From Marasmius tenuissimus (lineage: Eukaryota; Basidiomycota; Agaricomycetes; Agaricales; Marasmiaceae): 64,000 nucleotides of DNA. Shown here piece after piece: positions 11,650 to 23,707 of the stretch (position 1 is the stretch's first letter; every line of letters begins with the position of its first letter). The stretch spans positions 124,001-188,000 of the forward strand of contig JAQOTA010000020.1 in assembly GCA_029532415.1 (NCBI GenBank), given 5' to 3'. The translations under genes were made by a program, and so were the position numbers. The notes beneath the pieces were generated by a model. It saw nothing but the letters and a program-made list of their open reading frames with translations, searched no databases and was not told the DNA's origin.

Positions 11650-11673
11650 CGTCTGATCGATGGTTTGATACCC

Positions 11674-11735
11674 TTTCTTGTTGTATTCCTATCCTTTCTT
11701 GATGTATTCCTATCCTTTCTTGATGTGTTCATAGT
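11674..11735. repeat. Three tandem 21-bp repeats in the 3' flank
   Basis: CCTTTCTTGATGTATTC-type units repeat three times just after the stop codon of the T5orf172 gene, with small changes. Probably in the 3' untranslated region. Confidence 0.8.
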
Positions 11736-12774
11736 AATCCCTGTGCTGTATATACCGTATCTTCAACTGTGACGAACACTAAAACTTCAGTAGAGTACAG
11801 CAAAACAAGTTGAACGACTCACCGTATCCCATAACTGAGTGCGCAGTGGGTTGATATATCTATTTGTCGGTGCCTTCCTTCGTTCAGATTGACGATTTCT
11901 CTCTGTTTCCTTCATATTGGTTAGAATTGACGCCCTGAAAGCCATGCATGATTGGTTTTCGCTCGCGCCTGCTTAGTGCTTGCAGCTTGATAGACTAGGG
12001 AGGCGGTCCACAGAGATGTAGAGGTCGCTTTATCTGGTCCGACGTAAAACGGGCCCACTCGTTTCACAACGGCCAGTACTCTCCCAATAATACAGCTTTG
12101 ACGCTCGAAATTGTTGAGAATGGCGATCATCAAGGGATGAAGATGGCTTCCTCCTCCCGGAATACGCCATCACCATCGACTGGGCCAAAGGCTACGCTTG
12201 ATAGTCGCCTCGAAGCCGAAGCCTAGTTGTGATTGTACATGGATATTGTTCGCTTCAGGAAGTTCGCTTGTAGTTCTTTCCGCAGGACACAATTATGATT
12301 CTACTTTGCAACGAGAGTGGATGGTAACCCAGCCACTATCTCTGAGAATTCTGGTTGCGGCGCGTCTCGAGCTTGGGCCGCTCAGGGCGAAAATTGTCAA
12401 TATTTCGTGAATCATAATATATAGTCCAATATGGCGCATACAGCAATGTGCAGACTATTTGGACGTTTGGGTACCTTGGATACTCTCCTAATCTATTTTT
12501 CAATAAACTTGGTCGGGCAAAGACCATCGCGGGACACGCCTCTGAGAGGTTCTAGAAAGAGGACTGATGGTAAGATTTTTGGAGAACACCAGCTTCTGGA
12601 GGCTTACTGGAGGTACCAGAATGACAGAGTGTTCGTGGTGACGGAAGTGGGACGGTCACTTGTGATTCGTGCGTGTCCACCCTATGAGCCTTAGGTGCGA
12701 GTAAGAGCAGCGGGGTGATATGCGCTTCCTGCAGGCATATGAGACGCTGATGCTTCATGGCTGTAAGGAGAAGT
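11736..12774. other. Stretch without a supported gene
   Basis: Open frames (for example 12431-12694) show no recognisable domain or splice partners. Confidence 0.35.
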
Positions 12775-13430
12775 AGATGGAAGTTTATTCGCATCTAAAT
12801 TTGACTGGCATTTATCCAGTCAGATATAGGTGGACTTTAGCCAGCCTGTGGTCCATTTTGTGGGGGGAAAAGGGCAATATGAGGACATTACGAAGGCTTG
12901 TAATCAACTTGTAATGACTTACGATCACAATCACAACGAAACACTTTCATTTGTAATTGTTTGTGTCAGCGCTTTCTTCTTGCGACTTCCACCTCGTGTC
13001 AATCCTGATTTTCCTCCGAATCCTTCAGCTCAAGTCCTCCCAGTCTTATACCGCCACCATGATGATCTATGATCGCTGTGCATGTCCCCCTCCCGTTACT
13101 ATCAATGCTGGAATGGATAAAAACCATCCAGCCCTGAGTACTGAGTGCGAATAAATGTCGACCCAGTGCCCGTACGAATAAACCTCGTATGCTCACCTGG
13201 CAACACAAGATTTGTACTCATGAAACAACCTTAAGAGGTCAACAATTGCGAACTGAGTATCCAGAATGGGTAGGGCTCAATCCTTGAACCCCAAGTATGG
13301 ACACTCGGCGACCAACAATCAAACAGTCCTGCCTCCCAGATGTCCGGCGAAATGGCTAAATGCCTATGGAGAGCACGAATGATTGCTCGCCAACGGTTCG
13401 ACTAAAAGTCGGAATCTGGAGATGTTCGTC
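12775..13430 (+). repeat. Repeat family with GTTTATTCGCAT end; also at 28.0-29.1 kb and 36.6-37.0 kb
   Basis: It begins GGAAGTTTATTCGCATC. The following words TTTATCCAGTC, AGCCTGTGGTCCATTT, CAATATGAGGAC and ATCACAATCACA recur in the same order at 28235-28400 and, reversed, at 36620-36980. An inward GCGAATAAATGTCGAC lies at about 13148, an imperfect inverted match of the start. Similarity to the 28-kb copy continues to about 13430 (GGCTAAATGCC...GAGCACG). It looks like the terminal or non-autonomous form of a DNA transposon. Confidence 0.7.
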
Positions 13431-13803
13431 CTTCGGTCATTTATTTTCCGGACTCGTTCGCTCTTCCACCACGAGCGAAACTTCCAGAACCGCCTGTTGC
13501 GGTACGACTTACTGTGCGAAGTGCATCTATAGTCATAGAAAACAGAAGTTGGGGAATATCGCTGAAGAAGCCAGGGACATGTTCACCACCAAGGTTTACT
13601 GTCCGTCTTGCGACGCGGTCATGCTTGCTCCCCCATTTCCTAATCCACGCCTGTCAGCGCAACTCGTGGTACTCCGAAACAAACGAGGACTTGACAAGCC
13701 ACAAAGATATATGTTCCCGTGGCCGAAGCCCCACGTCATCACGGTTGGGCTTGCTCATCAACGTTACAGAAGGTGTTACGACCTTACCAGGAGAAACCGG
13801 TAG
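13360..13803 (+). pseudogene. RING-like gene relic beside the transposon
   Basis: The frame reads ACCGTTYCAKCIYSHR then VYCPSCDAVMLAPPFPNPRL, the second half of a RING finger (CGHxxCxxC...CPxC). The usual His is Thr and the first CxxC pair is missing. No start context or splice partners were found. It lies within sequence that partly matches the 28-29 kb repeat, so it may be a gene fragment carried by an element. It is not a close match to the RING gene at 26969. Confidence 0.4.
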
Positions 13804-14043
13804 ATCCGACAGCAGGCCAACGATGCTGCTCAGGCCAACAATGCAGCTTAGGAGACAGATTGATGGGTAGCACTTTCGGGGAGATCTTCCAAGTAATTAC
13901 ATCGCCTCGTGATCCACATATCATACATTTCGCGACCACATGTTTCGCCCTCTTCCACATGATAATTTTTTACTTGATTTCTTATATTAAATGCCTCGGT
14001 CGAACGATCCAGTGTTTCGAATTTCCTATCTCACAGACTTCCG

Positions 14044-14674
14044 ATGCGTGAAAGAAGTACAGAGAACCATTATCCAGACACTCGGGCTAATGCACGAGGG
14101 TCCTCAGCTGCTGTACCAGTAACTGCAGAACCCTTTTCGTCCATGTGTAATGTCCATGGCGGTGGTGATGAGTGCAACATTGCTCGCGATGACAGTGTTG
14201 AAACCCTGACTGCACCCGTTGACCCTGGAGGTGCAGAGGGGCCTTGGGGTCAGCATTCAGTGAGCTCGACAAGCCTTCTGATTACCGGGGTTGTCTTTTA
14301 ACGTCGACCAGCAGACCGACCTAATGGCATTATTCGGAGTGGGTGAACCTCCGCAGCAACAGCCCGAAGACGTTGAGATTCTACCTGGAGATATTCGAGC
14401 ACTGGAGGCTCAGTTTAATCTCGAGGTCAAGACGATTGTGTATGTGGTCTGTCCGAAGTGCAGCTTCATCTACCCGCCCGATGCCCCGAACAGATGCCCA
14501 GAGACGTGTCGTTACCAAGCGTCTCCCCACTCCCTCCCTTGCAATACTCCACTTCGCCAAGATGGCGAACCCGTCAAAACATTTGAATATCACCCACTCT
14601 TCGATTGTTTCAGACGTTTTCTTATGCTTCCCAAAGTCTGCGAGCGCGGAGAACAAGCCAACGCAATGAAGTGA
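14044..14674 (+). pseudogene. Truncated second copy of the tnp2/CACTA transposase N-terminus
   Basis: Two adjacent frames match the start of the full copy at 14842. MRERSTENHYP aligns with MKRQRAEDYYP and GQHSVSSTS with GQHSRPVSS. Then PPQQQPEDVEILPGDIRALE...VCPKCSFIYPPDAPNRCPE aligns with PPQQQYDAIEAIPEDVRTLE...VCPNCSFTYPPDSSNKYPE. The match stops after LPKVCERGEQ at 14674, and the middle of exon 1 is deleted. This is a diverged, dead partial copy in direct orientation. Confidence 0.8.
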
Positions 14675-14841
14675 CGCGTGGATCGATAATGCGTCAGGGC
14701 CCATCGCCTTGTGATTCTCGCTTCTCTACATAGAGCAACCACATGTCTCTCCATATATGATCTCTTTACCTGACTTTGTTAGTATATCTGAGTCTGCCTA
14801 AATGAGTTACGTTCTTCAGAAGTTATCCATCACCTCTCCCA

Positions 14842-17800
14842 ATGAAGAGACAAAGAGCAGAGGATTATTATCCAGGCTTTTTAGGCAGAGTATTAGCGTC
14901 CTCAGTCGCTCCACCAGCCACTGTACCTTCCCCTCCACCCGCACAATCGTCGTCCACGAGCAATCATCAGGATAACAGGGATGAATTTGAACGGGTCCTA
15001 CAGGCCTTTACTCCCCACGACGATATGGAGCCTCCGATTACACCTCCCGGTCTTGAAGGTCAGCATTCACGCCCAGTAAGTTCCACAAACCTGTCTCTGA
15101 AGCTGCCCTCTCACCACGAGCCCCAGGCCAACCCAACGGCCTCGTCGGAAGGGGGTTATGCCCTCGCAAGTCTACTTGGGAGCTACAGAGAACGAGACCC
15201 AAGGAACATTGAAGCCGAGGAACAAGTCTCGGCTATCAAGGCGCAGATGGAGGCGGTGGTCGTATCTCTCGAGGAGTTGACGGAAAACATGGCCAGCGAA
15301 GACGTTGATAACCACCTAAGATCCGCAGAAGCAAAAACTGCTGATACTCGCAAATCTTTATTGGAAGTCAGGAGGTCGTATGCAGCGGAGCGTGTTGAGG
15401 AGGTCCGTATGACTATCTCCACAATTGAGAATACGTGTCGTGCGTGGCGGTCGAAGTTTCCTGACAACAGCCCAATGAAGATAGACAACCGTGAGTCTCC
15501 TTTTCTCACATCGCGATGCGAAAAATCGCTTCTAACTTGAATCTGCTACATAGGCTTGTCCAATCTGAGGTCCAGTAGCCGGCATACGGCGACGCTTGTT
15601 GCATATTGCTTAGTCCTGGCCAATCGAGTATTCGATGGAGCTAGCCGGCGAAGTGCTAACTTGATCCTGAGGATGATGAAGATATTCGGCAATTCCTTAA
15701 TCGCATTGGGAGTACTCGACCCTCCACAGCAGCAGTACGATGCCATTGAGGCCATACCAGAAGATGTCCGAACTCTGGAGGCTCGGTTTAACCTCGACGT
15801 TGAAACGATCGTGTACGCGGTCTGCCCAAATTGCAGTTTCACCTATCCGCCCGATTCCTCGAACAAGTATCCGGAGATATGCCGTGACCAACCGTCTCCT
15901 CACTTCCCTCCCTGCGACACTCCACTGCTCCACGACGGCGAGCCCATCAAAACATTCAAATATTATCCATTCTTCGACTGGTTCGGACGTTTTCTCACCC
16001 TTCCCAAAGTCCGCGAACACGCGGAACGGTTCTGTGATGAAGTTGCCGCCTGCATCGATAATGAGCCAGAGCACCGAAACAAGGCACCACACGGTCGTTT
16101 TTTCCGTGAGTTTCGAGGACATGATGGAAGGGGGTTTGTTTCAGAACAGGGCGATGAGGGACGCTACTTCTTCGGACTGTACGCGGATTTTTTCAACGTA
16201 GAAGGAAATGGAATCGGTTCAAAGACGTCTAAGACTGGCGTGATGGCCTTGTACTGCCTCAACCTTCCCCTTGATATCAGAAATGATCCGGCCTACGTCT
16301 ACATTCCGGGCCTTATTCAAGGTCCTCATGAACCCGATGCCACACAATCACATCATCGTCACTACCTCAAACCGGTCATAAACGACCTACTCCAGGGATA
16401 CACGCGTGGCGTTCGTGTCTACGGTTATGGAGGGCAGACCTCTACTCCCTACAGCCGCATCGATCGGATAGCACTGGCAGCCATTTTCATGGATCTGAGA
16501 GCCGCTCGTCCCTTCTCAGGTCTTCTGGATGTCACCTCTCACAACCTCTGTCATGTATGCAAGTTATGGCACCAGGGAAACTTACTTTGCACTGATTACG
16601 AGACTTGGGAGCCTGCAGACGATAAACGCATGAGAGAGGGTTCGCAGAAATGGCTGAGTGCCGAGTCTGATGGAGCACGAGGAGATGTTGAGAAGATGTA
16701 CGGCACACGTCTCACTGAACTCTACCGCCTTCCCTATTGGCGGTCATCCCTCCAGGCTACCGTTGATCCTGCACACACCGTTCATCTCAGAGCTCAAAAC
16801 ATGTTCTGGAGAGGCCCATTAGGCCTCGGAAATCCCGACAAGTCCACCGAAGATGATTCAGTCGGACCAGAGCAGATTTCCTTCACTCACGACTTTACTC
16901 TTCCTCCTCCATTGTCGTCCCTCAACTTTCGGTCTGATGATCATGATTACATTCTCAATTTGCAATGGGACCACTTACCCGATGGTATCCGTCGATGGTG
17001 GGCCGCCAAACGGGAGGAGTTGGAGCGTCTCATCGATGCTGACAGTAAAATGCAGAGGGAGTTGAAAAGCATACAAACGACCCTCTCGCTAAGCAGACCT
17101 ACGGCAGGGGCACGGGCAGATGTCGAGAAGGAGTTGACGAAGAGCTTGTGGACCACGCTATATTATATGTGCTGCGGGTTGTTGGCCTTGGCCGAACAGA
17201 CGATTCAAGCCCACTCTGTAGCCACCCTGACACAAAGCCACAACCTTATCACCAAGGCTCAGATGGCTAAGTCACTGGTCGACTGGGTGAGCGGGTCTCT
17301 TGCATTCTAAGACCTTGTCTGACTCTTTATCTAGCGCGTTGATGAAGTGATTCAAGATTCATTCATCTGGCCCGAGTTCACAACCCGATCCAACCGCCTA
17401 CTGCACGGTTCCCCGCACGAGGAGGCGACGGGGCACACAGAACGGTCCGCCTTGCTTGACTCACTTACGCAAAATATGAGCTACACCACGGCGACGGGAA
17501 TATTCAGCACACATCGCCATCTACGTCAGCCAGTGACAGAAGATGAGCGATTCGGGCGCGTAAAGCTTTACGATAGACTGTTTCGTAATATACCGTCCAA
17601 GGCACTCAAGTTCGTTTGTGTCGACACTGATTGTTTGCCGCCCGGAAAGCATGACAAGAGGAGTTTGGTTGAAGCCCTAGTTCAATGGGTACGTCGACCT
17701 TTCCCTTCATTGTTACCTTCCTGATCAAGTTATTTGACAGAGATTTTCGAAACCCGTGCAACCTTTACCATGGACGCCATTTCCGTCCCGAAGAGTTCTC

Positions 17801-19135
17801 CCCCGTGTTCATGAAGCCATAGCAAAGATCGTTATACCCACAGAGACTGCTAAACCGCCACCGAATGTCGGCTTACCCGCTGCCGGTTCCCTAAAGGCAG
17901 ACAACTGGAGGATCCTGTACGAGATCCACCTCCCTATGGCTCTCTTGAGCTGCGGCGAGGGATCCCCCCTTGCGTTCGCGGACGCGGAAGATATGGCCCC
18001 TGCTGTGGAGACATCGATGTGGCTGACTTGTGCCTCGCTGCATATGGCGAAACATAGACTAACGTTACACAACCAAATAAAGTTCCGGGACTGCTGGGCG
18101 CGACATATTGAGGGAATCAAGAGGTATTTCCCAGGTTTCGGTCTTCCAGTTCATCATTTAGGATCCCATATCTTCCACTTCATGGACTTATACGGTCCAA
18201 TCTACAACTTTTGGTGTTTACCTGGAGAGAGGTTGATAGGGAAACTGCAACGTGTTAATATTAATCATAAATCTGGTTGGTACGATTGTCCCCTCTCGGA
18301 AGCTCTCGCTGACCTCCTCAACTAGGTGAATATGAAAGCACCCTCCTGCACACTTATTGCAAAAGCGCTGGTTTCCGACAATGGCTAATCCTCAATCACG
18401 TCCCCGGGTTGTTTCATAAATGTGTTAACCTGATTAACGACATGTATGGATACACATTTGGCTCCGCAAGCAGCGACCATGGTCATGATGAAGAAGCCGT
18501 GGAGCACGACGATCCTCCCATCGGGAAGAAGTTACTTCCTGATGACCATATACCGCTGGCTGTATTGACGTTGTTCTCGGCGACTCCTCGCAAAGCGTTC
18601 CGCCAAATGGATCACGCCCTCGGTCGCTTCACCACTCATACCGTCAATGAAGCGAACAGCTACGTTTGTTTTCATTCCAAGGATTCTCGTGATCAACGGT
18701 GGAGTGCCGGCCGCATCGAGTATATCGTCGAAGACCAGAACGGCAAAATCCGGCTGGTGGTCTGACGGTGCGCGCCGTCTCAAAGAGAGACACCCGACCC
18801 GTTCAGCTTGTTCTGGGATCACGGTTTCGAGGCGAAACTGGTCTCTACCTTGTTCCACGATCGGCTTGAGCTCGTCGGCTGCGCAGAGTTGGCTGGTCAT
18901 ACAGCAAGATGGCAATTGTCTAACGATGAAGTAGCCGTTTTGAGACGCAGCAAGGTACGCCCTTTTTATACCCTCTGTCACTGAATATCTTTGAAAATTG
19001 CCTTCTTACTAGCAATGATCATTCACTCGTGAATCAATGTTTTAGGCAGACCAGTTTTCAATACATGTAGTGACTACGAAGAATCTCATCAGTTGTTGCT
19101 CTTCCTATTACGTAGAAGACGCCTCGGCGTCGTAA
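14842..19135 (+). CDS. tnp2/CACTA-type (Transposase_21-like) transposase, one in-frame stop
   Basis: Exons 14842-15490, 15554-17286, 17335-17688, 17741-18275, 18326-18954 and 19046-19135 sum to 1330 codons. Family hallmarks in order: VCPNCSFTYPP zinc-like motif; FKYYPFFDWFGRFL; GLYADFFN...GVMALYCLNLP; YIPGLIQGPHEPDATQ; IFMDLRAARPFSGL; NLCHVCK; LPYWR...VDPAHTVHL (the usual D-P-x-H-N); GLPAAGSLKADNWR; HIFHFMDLYGPIYNFWC; ERLIGKLQ; NEANSYVCFHSKD. Such enzymes cut and join the ends of CACTA DNA transposons. A TGA at 18763-18765 follows KIRLVV, while the same frame runs on (DPFSLFWDHG...LAGHTARW), so the copy is probably inactive. The start is the first ATG in frame; the N-terminal 210 residues are Pro/Ser-rich and coiled-coil-like. 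The 3' end overlaps the opposite-strand gene by 47 bp. Confidence 0.85.
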
Positions 19136-20128
19136 TGCTCGAACTTCCCCCCCCCTCAACTACGCGAGGATTGACTGCCGTCCGTACTACGATTACCTCC
19201 TGCAATTCCTTCAGAGAAGCCGAATCTTGTTCACGCTTCAGCGCCGTCTTCCGATACTTGAGGTTGCTGGGAATGAAGTCCGTCACTGGCCAGAGGTTCT
19301 TATACTTGGAGAGGAAGGGAAATTTCGCGAGGGACTAGTACAAAAGACAGGTAAGATGGCGCACCAACGATCTCATGAACAACAAACTCACAGTCTCTTT
19401 GATGTTGCCGATCGATTTTTTTGGCTGTTTAGTCATGCAGACGTTGAGATCCAAGGTGTCCAAGACCTGCTCTTTGACGTGGTCCTGTCTCGAGCTCAGC
19501 CTATATCCCAGGCGTAAAGCGACAATCGACTCACTTTGACCGCTGCATATTTCTGGTCAGGCCACCCCAGAGCCGCCTCCAATGTGTATCCGCCCGAGCC
19601 TGGCCGGCCTGCTTCCCCCTTTGGCTTTGGAATCAGTTCGTCATCGTCAAGGCTGGTGGTGATAGCGTAGGTCATCAAACACGAGTTGGAGGTGTTCTGA
19701 TTAGTTGGAGTTTTGCCGTCAGTTTTAAATGCACAAAGAAAGTAGGAAGAAGAGCGCACATTCGGGCTGTTATGGTCGTCAACGAGCTGGTCTTCATCGA
19801 AGTTCTCCTGTTGCCCACTCTGGCACGAGTTACAGCGAGATGACCCTGAGGGGCCCGGGTTCTGGGACAATCCAGAAGTCGTGACGGTGGGAGCCGGAGA
19901 ACGTGTATGGGCTGGGGTTGGAGGACGCTGGGTTGTGGGAGGGTCTGAGGTGCCTGGATGTTCGTTGGTGTCAAAGTGAACGCTACATCTCGTAGAAGCA
20001 GGTCGAGAGAGGGGGTAAGGCACACTGCGTTCCGGGCGTTTCGGCGTCCTGACCGCGCCGGTGTAGACAGAAACGCGCGAGTCCATCCAGACCTCCGTGT
20101 GTTGAAAGCATGCTGAGCGAGAAAACAT
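19089..20128 (-). CDS. Agaricomycete-specific protein with a GYTLEAALGW domain, convergent to the transposase
   Basis: Exons 19760-20128, 19535-19696, 19392-19484 and 19089-19334 give 289 residues. The N-terminal half is Ser/Pro/Thr-rich and probably disordered. The C-terminal half reads GYTLEAALGWPDQKYAAVK, then VLDTLDLNVCMTKQP, FPFLSKYKNLWPVTDF and LKYRK. This matches, as I recall it, a widespread Agaricomycete family of unknown function often found near repeats. Its last exon overlaps the transposase's last exon tail to tail. It may be a second gene of the same element (a TnpA-like DNA-binding partner) or just a neighbour. Start at the first ATG of the open frame. Confidence 0.7.
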
Positions 20129-20514
20129 TGTGGTTGCTGAGGGTTTGGGGAAAGAATGCGGAATACTGACATGCTTCGGCGCAAAGTCTTAAAACCATTT
20201 CCCGATGTCTTTGAGCCACACCACGACCCCCATTGTCGCCTCAACCTATACGATCTCCCTTTCATCCAGTCCGGCACGGAGCGCTTAGTGCACCCTTTCC
20301 TTTGTGAGATCACCCGTTGTTCAAACTAAGATTGACCTTGTTGCTGCCCACGATGTGACCGTGTTGCATACATGTGGGCGTCCATCATATCAATCACAGT
20401 GATCACAGCGCTCTACAGTCTGCTCTCCCTTTCATCCTTTCACTGTCGTTTGCTTCATCGTTTACGAATTTCTCGACTTCTACCTCCCGTTAGTGCAGTT
20501 CTTTGTTGATCAGC

Positions 20515-22432
20515 ATGCCTCGCTATAGCTTGTATGCAACACTTGTTGGGCCAAGAGACACCGTTCTTTCGCTCTCCATATCCGTAAAGGCAAAATTTAT
20601 TATTGCAACAGGTCTGTCTAACACTATTTTCCTGTCTACTCTACTTTCAACTTAGCCCCAGGCTACGGGGGAATATCAATCTGGAGTACCGATACATTAA
20701 ACCCGGTAGCGATACCTACTCCATATGTATGCCCCTCCACGTCGGAACCAAAGTTCCTGATCACTGTCTCGAAATGGCTCTTCTTTGAGCAATCTAGTCG
20801 ACACGTCCTCTTGCTCGGAGCCGTCTCCGGCGATATCTCTGCTTGGCATTGGAATGACAGCCTGCAGGTGAGTGCTTTTGAAAATGTGCATTAGTATGTT
20901 TCTGAGGAGTTTGTTAGGTTTTCGAGTCATGGTCTCATGCCATCCAAAACATCACTATAGAACAAGTCCTCTCCATGGATGTTCACAGGTCGAACATCAA
21001 CACCAATGACATGGCATACATAACGGTGTCTCATGCCGATAAGACGGTCTCAGTGTGGACACTCTCGTCCGTCGGTCAGTTCAGCAAAATCTACAATATT
21101 CAAACGCAGCCTCCCTTCAAAATCCCTCAATCGGTGAAGTTCGACGAATACAGGAACGTGCATGTCTTCGCTAGTGGTGGGGGCATGATGTAAGTCACAG
21201 AGATCTACGAAGAACAGTCGACTAATTCACGTTCTACACAGTCTGAAGTTGGATCGTCAAACGGGTGTAGTCATCTCGCAGTGGGTGATCTCAAAACTCG
21301 ACGAGACTCGAATGTAAGTTTGCTTCAATTGATCCGGAACTGCATTTGCTGATATAAGGCCGCAGGGGTTCAATTGCTCTCGATGAGGCAAGAGACCAGC
21401 TCGTCGCCAACACCGCCAGCCACTGCGAAGCCTTTACCTTCTCCGACCTTAAGCACCGGGCAACACTGCCGAGCACAGCGCCGACTGTGGTTCCGTACCC
21501 ACGCCAGATGTCGCTCATCGAAGACGGAAGTCGTCTCGTCTCCGGTACAGATTCCGGGCACGCTGTAATCTACAATCTGGACCGATTCACCGTTGAACAA
21601 AAACTTGCGTACCCAAGGGGTGGGCTGGTCCAACCCGTAGCAGTATGTGAAGGTTCCCTCTTTAATTCTGCAAACTCACGTTTCTGCCAGAGCTTTGGGG
21701 ATGACAACTGGACCTACATTGTCATTGCTGGGTCGACCGGTGAGCGATCGCAGGACGTCTTGCTTTTTCGAAGGTCGAACAGCAGCATCACCAAGAGAAT
21801 CCGGCAACAATTCTCATTGATACAGCTGTCCTATCTCACCGTCTCAGTCATCTTCCTAGTCGTTGGATTATCATTGGGACTCATATCCCAGAGGATCACG
21901 ATAGTAAGTCACAATCTTGTCAGGAAGGAATGTCGCTTACAGTTACTCTCGTTAGGAGCTACCCACTATCGTTTGGAAGTCGACTCTAGACAGTGCCTCA
22001 CGCAACGCGCCTCCTATCATTCCAGCCGCCGTGACAAGTGTAGCCGCACCTACTCTCCCGTTCGTCGAGATACCTTCTTTGACTACGAAAACGGTCACCA
22101 TATTCCCATCCGAGATTGTCACATCGATTCCCCCTGTCAAGACCATCACTATGTTCTCATCACAGACACCGGTGACCGTGTCAACCCCCCGCCAAATCTC
22201 GACTGTAACTATCACGCTATCGCCTCACCAGGCCTCAGCGACTTCAGACTCGAATCCCCCCGCTGAGGTTGTATCGATCTGGGCTCCAGTGATCGTATCG
22301 GATTCCCGTGCCGATACCGCAAAGATGCTTTCACTTGAGGTAGACTCGGCTCCCCCTCCTGAGACTGTAACCGCCGCCGATGTTTCAGCTTCGGACGACA
22401 GAATGGAAGCCGTCAGTCAGCTCGACTTGTGA
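20515..22432 (+). CDS. WD40-like repeat protein with a C-terminal membrane anchor and Ser/Thr/Pro tail
   Basis: Seven exons (20515-20611, 20662-20867, 20918-21189, 21242-21313, 21366-21642, 21691-21903, 21956-22432) encode 537 residues. The first about 330 residues show propeller-type blades: MPRYSLYATLVGPRDTVLSL, GGISIWSTDTLNP, GDISAWHWNDS, YITVSHADKTVSVWTLSS, LVSGTDSGHAVIYNL. A single hydrophobic helix (LIQLSYLTVSVIFLVVGLSL, about residues 348-370) is followed by a long Thr/Pro/Val-rich tail. WD40 propellers serve as binding platforms (general knowledge). The membrane anchor after the propeller is unusual, and the side of the membrane cannot be told. No signal peptide is seen. All splice phases agree. 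Confidence 0.82.
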
Positions 22433-22682
22433 TCCTTGGGAGGCTTTCGGAGCAAGGAGAAGGCAGAGCAACGACTAGATAATTAACGTCGAATCACTTT
22501 CACCTACAGAACCTATGTACTTGACGAACTCATGACCTCCCTCCACCGAGTGTGGATCTGTGGATCTACTTTCCCAAGCCCGAGCCTGAGCTTGAGCCTG
22601 AGGCCTATAGCGCACGAGTAAAACACGTGGGGAGAGTACAATTGCACGATAATGTTTCGGAGAGACGTCTTCCTTCCCTTCC

Positions 22683-23707
22683 ATGCCAATGGCAGATGCT
22701 ACATCTTCCTCTTCGACGAAATTCTTGAGAGCTGAAAGACTTTACAAAAATGTATGTCCATGACACATGTCCCGTTTGCCGACTCCTTATGATTGAGGAC
22801 AACTCTCTTTTAGAGATTCGGGCGTCGCATTCTGGCTCTCGCACTGGGCCGGAGCAACCAGAGCGTATCCATTGATGAGCTCAAAGTGTTTGAAGACGAT
22901 CCTCAGGGCCATGGACCTTATACTGAGGACGAGCACCTCGACCTCAACGGGCAGACCCTCAAATCCATGCGAGAGTCACCTTGGAACCGAATGTTGGCTT
23001 TTCGATTGGCCAAGAAGACGATCGCCAGCCCTCTTCTCCAGAATTATAGTCTCGATATCCGACACATAAATATGAATGAGTGGGTGAAATTCTTCTCGAG
23101 GCGCATACAAGCGCGAATTCGGAACTCTCCTCAAGCCAAGGAGTTCGGAAAGCAGGACACAGACGGTCTTCAAGGCAAGGGGGAAAAGAAGGACGACAGG
23201 CGATGGGGAGCTCTGAATAGGGTGTGTAAAGTCGTCTATTGAACCCTGTATTGTCGACCCAAATTTTCCCTCTAGAAGCTCAACGATCGAAGGACGACTG
23301 CTGGGGTCATGCAGAAGAACTGTCGCACGGCAGGTGATAAAGGGGGCGAGGAGTATTGGGCTTATGTCTTTCGTTCCGTGGAAGAGTTTCAGGCGGCGGG
23401 CATGTCTGACAAAGAAGACGGTTGGAAGGATGGGGAAGAAGTCAAGTTTGTTCATCAATTGGACTGGAGGGATCCTGATTATGATTGTATCTTTGCACGA
23501 GTGGATCATATACGGGTTGAGATGTCCAGCCCAGCAGGAAGGAAACGCAAATTGCGAGTGCCCAGTGGCCGGATCTTGGAGCAGGAACCACCATCTGGCG
23601 TCTCACGACAGCGTTTTCGCTCCGGCTATCTCGACGCCAGGGAGGCAGCTGGCAAAGCATACACGGAATTCGGGCGAGGTGATTATCCCGCATCGAGGTA
23701 CAGATAA
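22683..23707 (+). CDS. Hypothetical protein, basic, 302 residues
   Basis: Exons 22683-22751, 22814-23221 and 23276-23707 join in frame. The product has a charged N-terminal half (RFGRRILALALGRSNQS, then SPWNRMLAFRLAKKTI and HINMNEWVKFFSRRIQ) and a C-terminal part (EYWAYVFRSVEEFQAA, VHQLDWRDPDYDCIFAR) ending in a basic stretch. I do not recognise the family. It has no signal peptide or membrane helix. The start is the first ATG giving a continuous model. It lies 250 bp after the WD40-like gene on the same strand. Confidence 0.6.

Noticed and set aside
18532..18981. 149-codon minus-strand frame
   Set aside because: A shadow frame of the transposase C-terminal exon, whose family motifs are on the plus strand.
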